In this document: in pieces, positions 50,813 through 58,497 of the stretch
Position numbering within the stretch: the first letter of the stretch is position 1
Layout: each line of letters opens with the position of its first letter
Source of the DNA: an uncultured Prevotellaceae bacterium
GTDB lineage: Bacteria; Bacteroidota; Bacteroidia; Bacteroidales; Muribaculaceae
Assembly (NCBI GenBank): GCA_900318335.1
Contig: ONKF01000016.1
Coordinates: forward strand, 1-64,000
Length of the DNA stretch: 64,000 nt
Reading direction: 5' to 3'
Notes under the pieces: generated by a model
What the model saw: only the letters and a program-made list of their open reading frames with translations
Told to the model about the DNA's origin: nothing
Database searches by the model: none
Made by a program: the position numbers and the translations under genes

Positions 50813-51757
50813 ATGGATTACAGGGATGTGTTTTTTGTCATCACGGGGCCTACTGCGACGGGCAAGACGGCCCGGGCGGTGCATCTGGCCAAAGCGATAG
50901 GCGGTGAAATCATCAGCGCCGATTCACGCCAGATTTACCGCGGCATGGACATCGGCACGGGCAAAGACCTGGCCGAGTATGACGGCGTGCCCTATCACCT
51001 CATCGACATCCGTCCCGCGGGCTACCGTTATAGCCTCTATGAGTTCCTTGAGGACTTTGAGCGGGTCTATAACGACATCCGGGGCCGCGGCAAACCCGTC
51101 ATCATGTGTGGCGGCACTGGGATGTATGTCGAGACCGTCGTCAAGGGCATCAAGCTGCCGCCTGTGCCCCGCAACGAGCAACTTCGTGCCGAATTGGCAG
51201 GCAAGTCACTCGAGGAATTGACCGCCCTGCTCAAGACGATGAAGACCCTGCGCAACAACAGCGACATCGACACCGTGGCACGCGCCACCAGGGCCATCGA
51301 GATCTGCCGCTACTACGAGGCACATCCCGAATTGAAAGCCCTCACCGAGCCCCACCCGATGGAGAACGCCTTGGTTATCGGTGTCGAGGTGGACCGTGAC
51401 ACCCGTCGTGAGCGCATCAGCCGACGACTGCGCGCCCGCCTTGACGAGGGCATGATTGACGAAGTGCGCCGTCTGATCAACGATGAGGGCATCGACCCCG
51501 AGGACCTCATCTATTACGGCCTGGAATACAAATTTGTCACCCAATACGTCATTGGCCAGTTGACCGAAGAAGAGATGTTCCGCCAACTCGAAATAGCCAT
51601 CCACCAGTTCGCCAAGCGCCAGATGACCTGGTTCCGCGGCATGGAAAAACGCGGCACCCCCATCCACTGGCTATCCAGCACCCTCCCCCCCGACGACTTC
51701 ACCACCCGCGTCCTCACCCTCGCCGACACTTTATCAAACAACAAGAACAACCAATAA
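50813..51757 (+). CDS. miaA: tRNA dimethylallyltransferase
   Basis: 314 residues from the ATG at 50813; a TTG six bases upstream is less likely. MiaA adds the dimethylallyl group to A37 of tRNAs reading UNN codons. Motifs are the P-loop GPTATGKT (about 12-19), ISADSRQIYRGMDIGTGKDL, GGTGMYVETVVKGIKLPP and the tRNA-binding YYGLEYKF region. The last residues, LSNNKNNQ, are encoded by a low-complexity ACAACAAGAACAACC stretch. That stretch is also the left direct repeat of the mcrBC island, so the C-terminus may have been altered by the insertion. Confidence 0.94.
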   Translation: MDYRDVFFVITGPTATGKTARAVHLAKAIGGEIISADSRQIYRGMDIGTGKDLAEYDGVPYHLIDIRPAGYRYSLYEFLEDFERVYNDIRGRGKPVIMCGGTGMYVETVVKGIKLPPVPRNEQLRAELAGKSLEELTALLKTMKTLRNNSDIDTVARATRAIEICRYYEAHPELKALTEPHPMENALVIGVEVDRDTRRERISRRLRARLDEGMIDEVRRLINDEGIDPEDLIYYGLEYKFVTQYVIGQLTEEEMFRQLEIAIHQFAKRQMTWFRGMEKRGTPIHWLSSTLPPDDFTTRVLTLADTLSNNKNNQ

Positions 51758-51758
51758 A
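51743..51758 (+). repeat. Left 16-base direct repeat flanking mcrBC
   Basis: AAGAACAACCAATAAA, spanning the miaA stop codon. The identical sequence recurs at 55955-55970 on the other side of mcrBC. Confidence 0.8.
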
Positions 51759-51794
51759 TTGACAACTTGAACAACATTTAATACAACTCGAAAA

Positions 51795-54506
51795 ATGACA
51801 ATGGAAACCTTTTACAAAACCGGCAATTCTAAAGGTGAATACAGTTGTGGAGACATTGGAATCTCCGCCGAAGAGTGGTTTGAGTTGTTAAAAGACAATG
51901 AAGCCAAACCCTATCATGATACTTTATTCTGTTTCCTTCGTGAACCAGAACACGCTGGGACTTGCTCTACTATTGCGAAGAATAATGGAAAAACGTATGA
52001 GTATTACAACGCCAAAGTGACCAACTTTGCAAAGTGGGTTCGCAATAAATTGAATAGATTCATGGTTGTTGACACTGACGGCAAAGAAACTTTTTGGTGT
52101 ATTCCCATGATAAAGGGTTGGGACTCCAAGCAGGGATTCGTGTGGCAACTCCGTGACGAACTTGTTGACGCCCTGCGGAACTACTTGTTGAAGGTCCTCA
52201 TCATATGGTACCGTGAAAAAGAACCGTTCAATGGATATGATGAAGAATATAAATGGGCACTTCTTGACAAGACCGAAGGCAAAGGCGCTTTGGACATTGT
52301 CAAAAGCCTTCAAGGGCAAATTCATGGTCAATCAATCAACCTTGTTGATAATGCTCGTGTTAATAGCGTATTTAATTATTTGCTAGAATTCAAGTCTGGT
52401 GAGTTTAACTTAGTCTTGAACTATTTGCTCGATGAAAATAATCCTATTGACGAGCGTATCGCAGCGTTCAAATCTGAGATGCGATCACTTTGCCCGAGTA
52501 ATTGGAAAAACTGTGCAAATGACGAACGCACAGCATCTGCCATTCTGACTTGCAAATATCCTGAAAAGTATACGTTTTATAAGGATGAAGTATATCAAAT
52601 TGTTTGCCAGTATTTCGGCTTCGAAAGTCGTAAAGTTGGAAAGAAGTTCAGTCATTTCATGGAAATCATCAATGGCTTTGTGAAGCAATATGGCGATAAA
52701 ACCCAGGAAGCCATGATGCCTCAGATTAGCAAGTACAAGAATAAACCCTTGAACCTAGCTATCCAAACGTTGCTTTGGTGTATGCGTGAAATCATGAGGA
52801 CCAAGCTAGAGAAGAAAACCAAGAGTTATTGGCTTGCGGGTTACAGTTTTGGAGGGGATCAATCACAGATTGACCGATTTGTTAATGGTAGCATTTGGGA
52901 AAGTTGGTATGATGAAACCAAGCCTGGTGACCAAAAACTTCTTGCTGAAGCCAAAACGATTAAAGAGGGTGACATAATTATTCTTAAATCAACCTCTACG
53001 AAAGGTCCTAATCATGATCAACCATTCATGCGCATTAAGGCGGTTGGAATAGCGACGAGTGATATCACTATAGACCAATCTGAAGGTAATACTAAATGTG
53101 AATGTGACGTCCAATACATAAGTACTGAAGAGAAAGATTTTGATGGGGCCGTGTATGGCTCTTACCGAAAGACCATCCACCGTGCCGACAGCAAGATTAA
53201 AGATGTTATCAATTATGTTAATGGCTTACTAAACGACGAACCGATGCAAAAGATACAACCAAAATATAAAGAGTATATCGATTTACTCTTGGAAACTCAT
53301 AACCTCGTTTTAACAGGTGCACCTGGTACCGGAAAAACCTTCATGGCGCAAGCTATCGCTGATGAGATGCATGCTGAAACAACGTTTGTTCAGTTCCACC
53401 CATCCTACGATTATACTGATTTTGTTGAAGGCTTACGTCCTATCGAGAAAGACGACGGCCAGATGGGCTTTGAACGCAGGGATGGCGTATTCAAAGAGTT
53501 TTGCCGTGAAGCTATCAAAAACATGCTCGATTCAACTAAATCCGTTGAAAGCCTGACTAAAGAATTGTCATGGCAAGAACAGTTGGATCAATTTGTTGAA
53601 GACGCGATAGAGACGGGTGAAAAGTTTGAGACCGTTACCGGAAGTCAGTTCGTCATCACTGAAATGAAACGCCATAGCATTATCATTCATAACGAACAGA
53701 ACGAAAAAACGACTCAAGTCTCCGTCAATGTTGATGAAATACTTGAACTTCTCACAAACGAGGTAACCTTGAACAACGTGAGGAATATCCGCAACTATTT
53801 CCGTCGTAAATTCGGCACCCAAGCAGACTCTTATGCTTTTGTTATCACAAAAGCCGTCCGAGCAATGAAAAAGAAAACTCCTATGGTGGCAGCAAACAAA
53901 ATCAATGTTAAGCCGTTTGTTTTCATCATTGATGAGATTAACCGTGGTGAGGCATCAAAAATTTTTGGCGAACTGTTCTACGCCATTGATCCAGGCTATC
54001 GAGGTAAGAAAGACCACCTGGTACAGACACAGTACCAGAATCTGGTCCCCGAGACCGACGTTTTTGCCAAAGGCTTCTATGTGCCGGAGAATGTTTACAT
54101 CCTTGCCACCATGAATGATATCGACCGTTCTGTGGAGAGTATGGACTTCGCCATGCGCAGGCGTTTTACTTGGCGTGAAATAACTCCAGAAGATACCGAG
54201 TCCATGCTTGATATGCTACCGTGCGCTGATGAAGCCAAGGAAAGGATGCATCGCCTGAATAATGCCATCGCTGAAACGGATGGTCTGGGCGCTGCATACA
54301 TGATCGGTCCTGCTTATTTCTTGAAACTTGGTGAGAATGGAGGTGATTTTGAAAAACTTTGGAAAATGAACATCCAGCCATTGCTGAAAGAATATCTGCG
54401 CGGATTCCGCAAGACGGATGAAATACTTGATAGGTTCAGCAAGGCCTATTTTAGCAAGAATAACGAAGCAGCCGTAAGCCACCCTTTGCTAGCAGATGAG
54501 GATTAA
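51795..54506 (+). CDS. mcrB: McrB-like AAA+ GTPase/ATPase with EVE-like DNA-reading domain (type IV restriction)
   Basis: 903 residues. The N-terminal 340 residues are not recognised. Residues of about 350-430 (WLAGYSFGGDQSQIDRF, then IKEGDIIILKST and MRIKAVGIA) resemble the EVE-like domain that reads modified bases in many McrB homologues. The AAA+ motor follows, with Walker A GAPGTGKT (about 507), Walker B VFIIDEINRG (about 708) and the McrB sensor block MNDIDRSVESMDFAMRRRFT (about 772). It would load on methylated or otherwise modified foreign DNA and drive McrC. The composition is AT-rich compared with miaA and recR. It overlaps mcrC by 11 bases. Confidence 0.9.
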   Translation: MTMETFYKTGNSKGEYSCGDIGISAEEWFELLKDNEAKPYHDTLFCFLREPEHAGTCSTIAKNNGKTYEYYNAKVTNFAKWVRNKLNRFMVVDTDGKETFWCIPMIKGWDSKQGFVWQLRDELVDALRNYLLKVLIIWYREKEPFNGYDEEYKWALLDKTEGKGALDIVKSLQGQIHGQSINLVDNARVNSVFNYLLEFKSGEFNLVLNYLLDENNPIDERIAAFKSEMRSLCPSNWKNCANDERTASAILTCKYPEKYTFYKDEVYQIVCQYFGFESRKVGKKFSHFMEIINGFVKQYGDKTQEAMMPQISKYKNKPLNLAIQTLLWCMREIMRTKLEKKTKSYWLAGYSFGGDQSQIDRFVNGSIWESWYDETKPGDQKLLAEAKTIKEGDIIILKSTSTKGPNHDQPFMRIKAVGIATSDITIDQSEGNTKCECDVQYISTEEKDFDGAVYGSYRKTIHRADSKIKDVINYVNGLLNDEPMQKIQPKYKEYIDLLLETHNLVLTGAPGTGKTFMAQAIADEMHAETTFVQFHPSYDYTDFVEGLRPIEKDDGQMGFERRDGVFKEFCREAIKNMLDSTKSVESLTKELSWQEQLDQFVEDAIETGEKFETVTGSQFVITEMKRHSIIIHNEQNEKTTQVSVNVDEILELLTNEVTLNNVRNIRNYFRRKFGTQADSYAFVITKAVRAMKKKTPMVAANKINVKPFVFIIDEINRGEASKIFGELFYAIDPGYRGKKDHLVQTQYQNLVPETDVFAKGFYVPENVYILATMNDIDRSVESMDFAMRRRFTWREITPEDTESMLDMLPCADEAKERMHRLNNAIAETDGLGAAYMIGPAYFLKLGENGGDFEKLWKMNIQPLLKEYLRGFRKTDEILDRFSKAYFSKNNEAAVSHPLLADED

Positions 54507-55809
54507 CCTGATCGACAACAATGACAAACAGACATTCCGAAGAAAGGATGTCACCGCCCTGTTCCCAATCGCAGATAAAACGATTGCTGACTTGTGTCGG
54601 GAAAATGAAAACTTGCTCATTTTCCCATTCAGTATCGAAACATCTAGCGATAAGATTGGGGAAGCATCTGTCATGAGCATTTTAAACACTGCCGACCCAG
54701 ATACTGTGCGTATCAGTACGAGCAATGTGATGGGATTCATCGGAGTGGGTGACCTCCAAGTCAAGATTAAGTCTCGTTTCGATGTCGGCCGTGATGACTA
54801 TCTACTGCACTACATGCTTCAGAAAGTGTTCTCGTTTAACCTCTTCGACTTGAGTCACAACAATGAGCAGGAAGATGTGTTTGACTTCATCATGTTCATG
54901 TTTCCATACTTCTTGAGATCTGCTTTGCGCCAAGGCGTTTATCGAGAATATCAGAATTATAAGTACAACGATTCGAACCTGAAAGGAACGATTGATGTTG
55001 GCAGACACATCGCCAGGAATGTGCCCTTCGTGGGCAACATTGCCTATTCAACCCGAGAATACAGCCACGACAATAATATGACGGAACTCATTCGCCATAC
55101 AATTGAGTTCATGAAAACCAAGAAGTATGGTAAGTCAGTGCTGAATATTGATCGGGAAACGATTGAAAATGTCAAGACCATTATCGAGCACACGCCTTTA
55201 TACAACAAGAGTGAGCGGAGCGGTATAATTAGTAAAAACCTTCGCATGAAGATTCATCCTTATTATACTGAGTACCGCCCATTACAGACATTGTGTCTCC
55301 AAATTCTCAGAATGGAGGAAGTAAAGTATGGAGAGAACGATGAAGAAATCTGCGGTATCCTTTTTGATGGAGCCTGGCTTTGGGAAGAATACGTCAACAC
55401 CATCCTTTGCGAGCTCGGCTTCACTCATCCACAAAACAAACTGGGTAAAGGCCGAATTTACATTTTCGGTGATCATAGTGGTGCTAGCTATCCTGACTTC
55501 TATAATGATGTCATGGTACTTGATGCCAAATACAAACGATTGGGTGGCTATGAAAAGGTGGCCCAAGTGGGCAATGCCGACATCTATCAAGTGGTAACGT
55601 ATATGACTACACTTCATGTAGATAAGGGTGGCTTTATTGCGCCTTTGGAGACCCCTCAACTCAATGTGCCAACTTCACCTCTGAAAGATAAATTGGCAAC
55701 CCTCTCCATTTTTGGCATCGAGATTAGCAAAACCGCATCATCCTATGCTGAATTTTGCGACCAGATGCAAGAAAAGGAAAACACATTTGTCAAGTCATTG
55801 ATGCTATAG
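54496..55809 (+). CDS. mcrC: McrC-like nuclease subunit of the type IV restriction system
   Basis: 437 residues. The N-terminal part (VGVGDLQVKIKSRF-like strands, then FDVGRDDYLLHYMLQKVFSF) matches McrC. The C-terminal PD-(D/E)xK nuclease has YPDFYNDVMVLDAKYKRL (about 331-347), giving the Asp and DxK catalytic residues. The upstream ILFDGAWLWEEYVNTIL helix carries the early glutamate. McrC cuts DNA when McrB translocates. It is translationally coupled to mcrB. Confidence 0.92.
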   Translation: MRINLIDNNDKQTFRRKDVTALFPIADKTIADLCRENENLLIFPFSIETSSDKIGEASVMSILNTADPDTVRISTSNVMGFIGVGDLQVKIKSRFDVGRDDYLLHYMLQKVFSFNLFDLSHNNEQEDVFDFIMFMFPYFLRSALRQGVYREYQNYKYNDSNLKGTIDVGRHIARNVPFVGNIAYSTREYSHDNNMTELIRHTIEFMKTKKYGKSVLNIDRETIENVKTIIEHTPLYNKSERSGIISKNLRMKIHPYYTEYRPLQTLCLQILRMEEVKYGENDEEICGILFDGAWLWEEYVNTILCELGFTHPQNKLGKGRIYIFGDHSGASYPDFYNDVMVLDAKYKRLGGYEKVAQVGNADIYQVVTYMTTLHVDKGGFIAPLETPQLNVPTSPLKDKLATLSIFGIEISKTASSYAEFCDQMQEKENTFVKSLML

Positions 55810-55954
55810 TCCAGATTTTTAGACTGATTTTCTCCTACAGTCTATTGACATAAGATGGGGATAATAATGGGGAACAGGAGGATTTTATCGGCTTGACGTT
55901 CATCAATATCAAGATGGATAAAGTCTTGTCGTTGTGATGCAAATCAGTATGGGA

Positions 55955-55970
55955 AAGAACAACCAATAAA
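55955..55970 (+). repeat. Right 16-base direct repeat flanking mcrBC
   Basis: AAGAACAACCAATAAA, identical to 51743-51758. Confidence 0.8.
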
Positions 55971-55990
55971 CAACCCCTAAGCAACAACGA

Positions 55991-56037
55991 TTTTATTTCT
56001 GAAATGCTGCATTTTTAAAGCATTACCGGAAATAAAA
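55991..56037. terminator. Hairpin after the recR-side operon
   Basis: TTTTATTTC (55991-55999) pairs with GAAATAAAA (56029-56037), and AATGCT pairs with AGCATT inside. The A/T-rich arms could make it a terminator in both directions, lying between mcrC and the small ORF. Confidence 0.6.
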
Positions 56038-56081
56038 CAGTATTCTTATGACTTATAGTGGGAGATGAGTGATAGGCAGAT

Positions 56082-56222
56082 TCAGCGACTGTCTTCTTCC
56101 TCTTTTTTCTTTTTGATGTATTCCTCGCGGGCGTGGCGCAGGCGGCGCTGCCGCTCTTGTTCGCGACGGCGACGACGCTTCTCGGCGTCCTCCTGGCGAT
56201 ATGCGAAATCGTTGTCAGCCAT
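56082..56222 (-). CDS. Small, highly charged 46-residue protein
   Basis: An ATG at 56222 opens a 46-codon frame ending in TGA. It encodes a single long Arg/Lys/Glu-rich helix (MADNDFAYRQEDAEKRRRRR and on, ending KKKEEEDSR). It lies 83 bases after recR on the same strand. Its GC-rich composition matches the chromosome rather than the AT-rich mcrBC island. I know no family. Its basic and acidic blocks could bind RNA or the ribosome, but that is speculation. Confidence 0.5.
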   Translation of the reverse strand: MADNDFAYRQEDAEKRRRRREQERQRRLRHAREEYIKKKKEEEDSR

Positions 56223-56305
56223 TTAAAAACAATCTGATAAAGAGAAGACAATAAGCACAATAAATACAATTGAATATCAGTAATTTATACTTGTCATTAT
56301 TGTAT

Positions 56306-56896
56306 TTATTGTTTTCGGCCCAGGGTCAATTCGTCGGTGTATTCAATCTCGTTGCCCACGCTGACGCCTCGTGCCAGGATGGTGATCTTGACGTCGGGGT
56401 ACGGCGCCAAGCGACGGAAGATGTAGAAATTGGTCGTGTCACCCTCCATAGTGGCGCTCAGAGCCAAGATAACCTCCTTGATGCCACCGGCCTTGACCCG
56501 CTCCTCGAGGCTGTCCACCTCAATATCGGTGGGGCCGATGCCGTCCATGGGCGAAATAAGGCCGCCCAGGACGTGGTACAAGCCACTATGCTGGTGGGTG
56601 TTCTCGATACTCATCACATCCTTGACGTTCTCGACCACACAGATGGTCGAGGCATCACGCGACGGGTTGCTGCAGATCGGGCACACCTCGGTCTCGCTGA
56701 TGTTGTGGCACACCTTGCAGTAGCGTATCTCACGCCTGAGCCTGATAATGGCCTCGCCAAAGCTCACCGCCTCCTGCTCGTCCTGCTTGAGCAGATGCAG
56801 CACGAGGCGGAGCGCTGTCTTACGCCCGATGCCCGGCAACTTGGCGAATTCACTGACTGCCGACTCCAACAACCGCGAAGCAAATTCCTGTTCCAT
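56306..56896 (-). CDS. recR: Recombination protein RecR
   Basis: 196 residues from the ATG at 56896 ([20 protein letters not shown]); the longer frame upstream runs through the promoter region. RecR has the helix-hairpin-helix [17 protein letters not shown], the zinc finger [16 protein letters not shown] and the TOPRIM domain with [20 protein letters not shown]. It loads RecA at gaps with RecO/F. TAACTTTG at 56920-56927 (minus strand) is a likely -7. It is divergent from mdh. Confidence 0.95.
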   Translation of the reverse strand: MEQEFASRLLESAVSEFAKLPGIGRKTALRLVLHLLKQDEQEAVSFGEAIIRLRREIRYCKVCHNISETEVCPICSNPSRDASTICVVENVKDVMSIENTHQHSGLYHVLGGLISPMDGIGPTDIEVDSLEERVKAGGIKEVILALSATMEGDTTNFYIFRRLAPYPDVKITILARGVSVGNEIEYTDELTLGRKQ

Positions 56897-56989
56897 ACTT
56901 TTATTAATGTTTGGAAGGGCAAAGTTAGTCATTTTGTCACGTGTCGGAGCTGATTTCACAATATTTAATCTTAATAAGTTGCATTTTGC

Positions 56990-57020
56990 TTGTGGCAGTC
57001 GGTGGAAATGCCTACCTTTG
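56990..57020 (+). promoter_or_regulatory. Promoter of mdh
   Basis: TTG (56990-56992), 20 bases and TACCTTTG (57013-57020). Confidence 0.7.
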
Positions 57021-57073
57021 CAGTGGTAAAATTTCAAAGTAACAATAGCATTAATTTATAAAAAGATAGAATC

Positions 57074-58063
57074 ATGGCATTAACTAACGACAAATTGGTC
57101 ATCGTCGGCGCTGCCGGAATGATCGGTTCCAACATGGTACAAACCGCCCTGATGATGGGCCTGACAAGTGACATCTGCCTGTATGACGTTTTCTCACCCG
57201 AGGGCGTTGCCGAGGAGATGCGCCAGAGCGGATTCGGTGACGTGAAGATCACCGCCACCACCGACGCTAAGGAAGCTTTCACTAATGCAAAATATATTAT
57301 TTCCAGTGGTGGTGCTCCCCGCAAGGAGGGCATGACCCGTGAGGACCTGCTGAAGGGCAACTGCGAGATCGCTGAGGGTCTGGGCAAGGACATCAAGACC
57401 TACTGCCCCGACGTGAAGCATGTGGTCATCATCTTCAACCCCGCCGACCTGACCGGTCTCGTGACCCTGCTGTACAGCGGCTTGAAGCCCTGCCAAGTCA
57501 CCACCCTCGCCGCTCTCGACACTACGCGCCTGCAGAGCGCGCTGGCCAAGAAGTTTGGCGTGATGCAGAGCGAAATCACCGGTTGCGCTACCTATGGCGG
57601 ACACGGCGAGCAGATGGCAGTATTTGGCAGCCACGTTGAGATCGCTGGCCGCAAGTTGACCGATATCGTCGGCACTCCCGAGTTCCCCAGTGAGGAATGG
57701 GAGCAGATGAAGGTCGACGTGACCAAGGGCGGTGCCCAGATCATCAAACTGCGTGGCCGCAGCTCGTTCCAGAGCCCCGCTTACCTGTCGGTAGAAATGA
57801 TCCGCGCCGCAATGGGTGGCGAGAAGTTCCGCTTCCCCGTGGGCACCTACGTTTGCAACGACAAGTACAACCACATCATGATGGCGATGGACACTACCCT
57901 CGACGAGAACGGTGCCTCCTACAAGGTGCCTCAGGGTACGCCCAACGAGAACGCCAAGCTCGATGCCAGCTACGAGCACCTGTGCAAGATGCGCGACGAA
58001 CTGGTTCAACTCAACATCGTTCCTCCCATCAGCGAGTGGAGCAAGATCAATCCCAACCTTTAA
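57074..58063 (+). CDS. mdh: Malate dehydrogenase
   Basis: 329 residues. The NAD-binding loop is VGAAGMIGSNM. The substrate region GGAPRKEGMTREDLLKGNCE carries the mobile-loop arginines, and the catalytic His is in ATYGGHGEQMAVFG. It interconverts malate and oxaloacetate. In Bacteroidales it serves the reductive branch leading to fumarate and succinate. The gene is monocistronic, with a good promoter and a strong terminator. Confidence 0.95.
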   Translation: MALTNDKLVIVGAAGMIGSNMVQTALMMGLTSDICLYDVFSPEGVAEEMRQSGFGDVKITATTDAKEAFTNAKYIISSGGAPRKEGMTREDLLKGNCEIAEGLGKDIKTYCPDVKHVVIIFNPADLTGLVTLLYSGLKPCQVTTLAALDTTRLQSALAKKFGVMQSEITGCATYGGHGEQMAVFGSHVEIAGRKLTDIVGTPEFPSEEWEQMKVDVTKGGAQIIKLRGRSSFQSPAYLSVEMIRAAMGGEKFRFPVGTYVCNDKYNHIMMAMDTTLDENGASYKVPQGTPNENAKLDASYEHLCKMRDELVQLNIVPPISEWSKINPNL

Positions 58064-58103
58064 TTACGGCGATTAATCTTAAGTAAATATATTAAGTGTG
58101 TAA

Positions 58104-58140
58104 GACTGAGGTGCCCACGCGGGCATCTCAGTCGTTTTTA
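58104..58140 (+). terminator. Terminator of mdh
   Basis: GACTGAG and TGCCC (58104-58116) pair with GGGCA and CTCAGTC, and GTTTTTA follows. Confidence 0.9.
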
Positions 58141-58212
58141 CGGCTTTCAATCATTGTTAACGCACTGTGACTCACCACTTCAGTAGTCTCGGATAATAAT
58201 TTTTCTTAATTT

Positions 58213-58244
58213 TTTGGGAAATATCAAACTTTGGAGTAATTTTG
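58213..58244 (+). promoter_or_regulatory. Promoter of the tRNA-Val gene
   Basis: TTTG (58213-58216), 20 bases and TAATTTTG (58237-58244), about 30 bases before the tRNA. Confidence 0.8.
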
Positions 58245-58275
58245 CAGTGCCTTTTGACACATGAGGTCCCAACAC

Positions 58276-58353
58276 GGGCAGTTAGCGCAGTTGGTTCAGA
58301 GCATCTGCCTTACAAGCAGAGGGTCGGGGGTTCGAATCCCTCACTGCCCACCA
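58276..58353 (+). tRNA. tRNA-Val (anticodon UAC)
   Basis: The acceptor stem GGGCAGT pairs with ACTGCCC. The D arm GCGCAGTTGGTTCAGAGC, the anticodon arm CTGCCTTACAAGCAG (loop CTTACAA, anticodon TAC) and the T arm GGGGGTTCGAATCCC are all present. The CCA end (58351-58353) is encoded. Confidence 0.97.
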
Positions 58354-58497
58354 CAAAAGCATCAAAAGTATACAAGAATATATATCTACCTAATGTGTTA
58401 TATATAAAGTTGCTATCGGCCGAGAGGCCTCTAATTATTTATTTTACAACGTATTAAGTCAACAAAACAACTGTAACCATTCAATTATTATCAAACG

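Larger units (their letters stand above)
55810..56081. other. Region downstream of mcrBC with right direct repeat
   Basis: AT-rich, with no gene. It contains the right 16-base direct repeat (55955-55970) and a hairpin (55991-56037). No integrase, transposase or tRNA fragment is visible. Confidence 0.6.
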
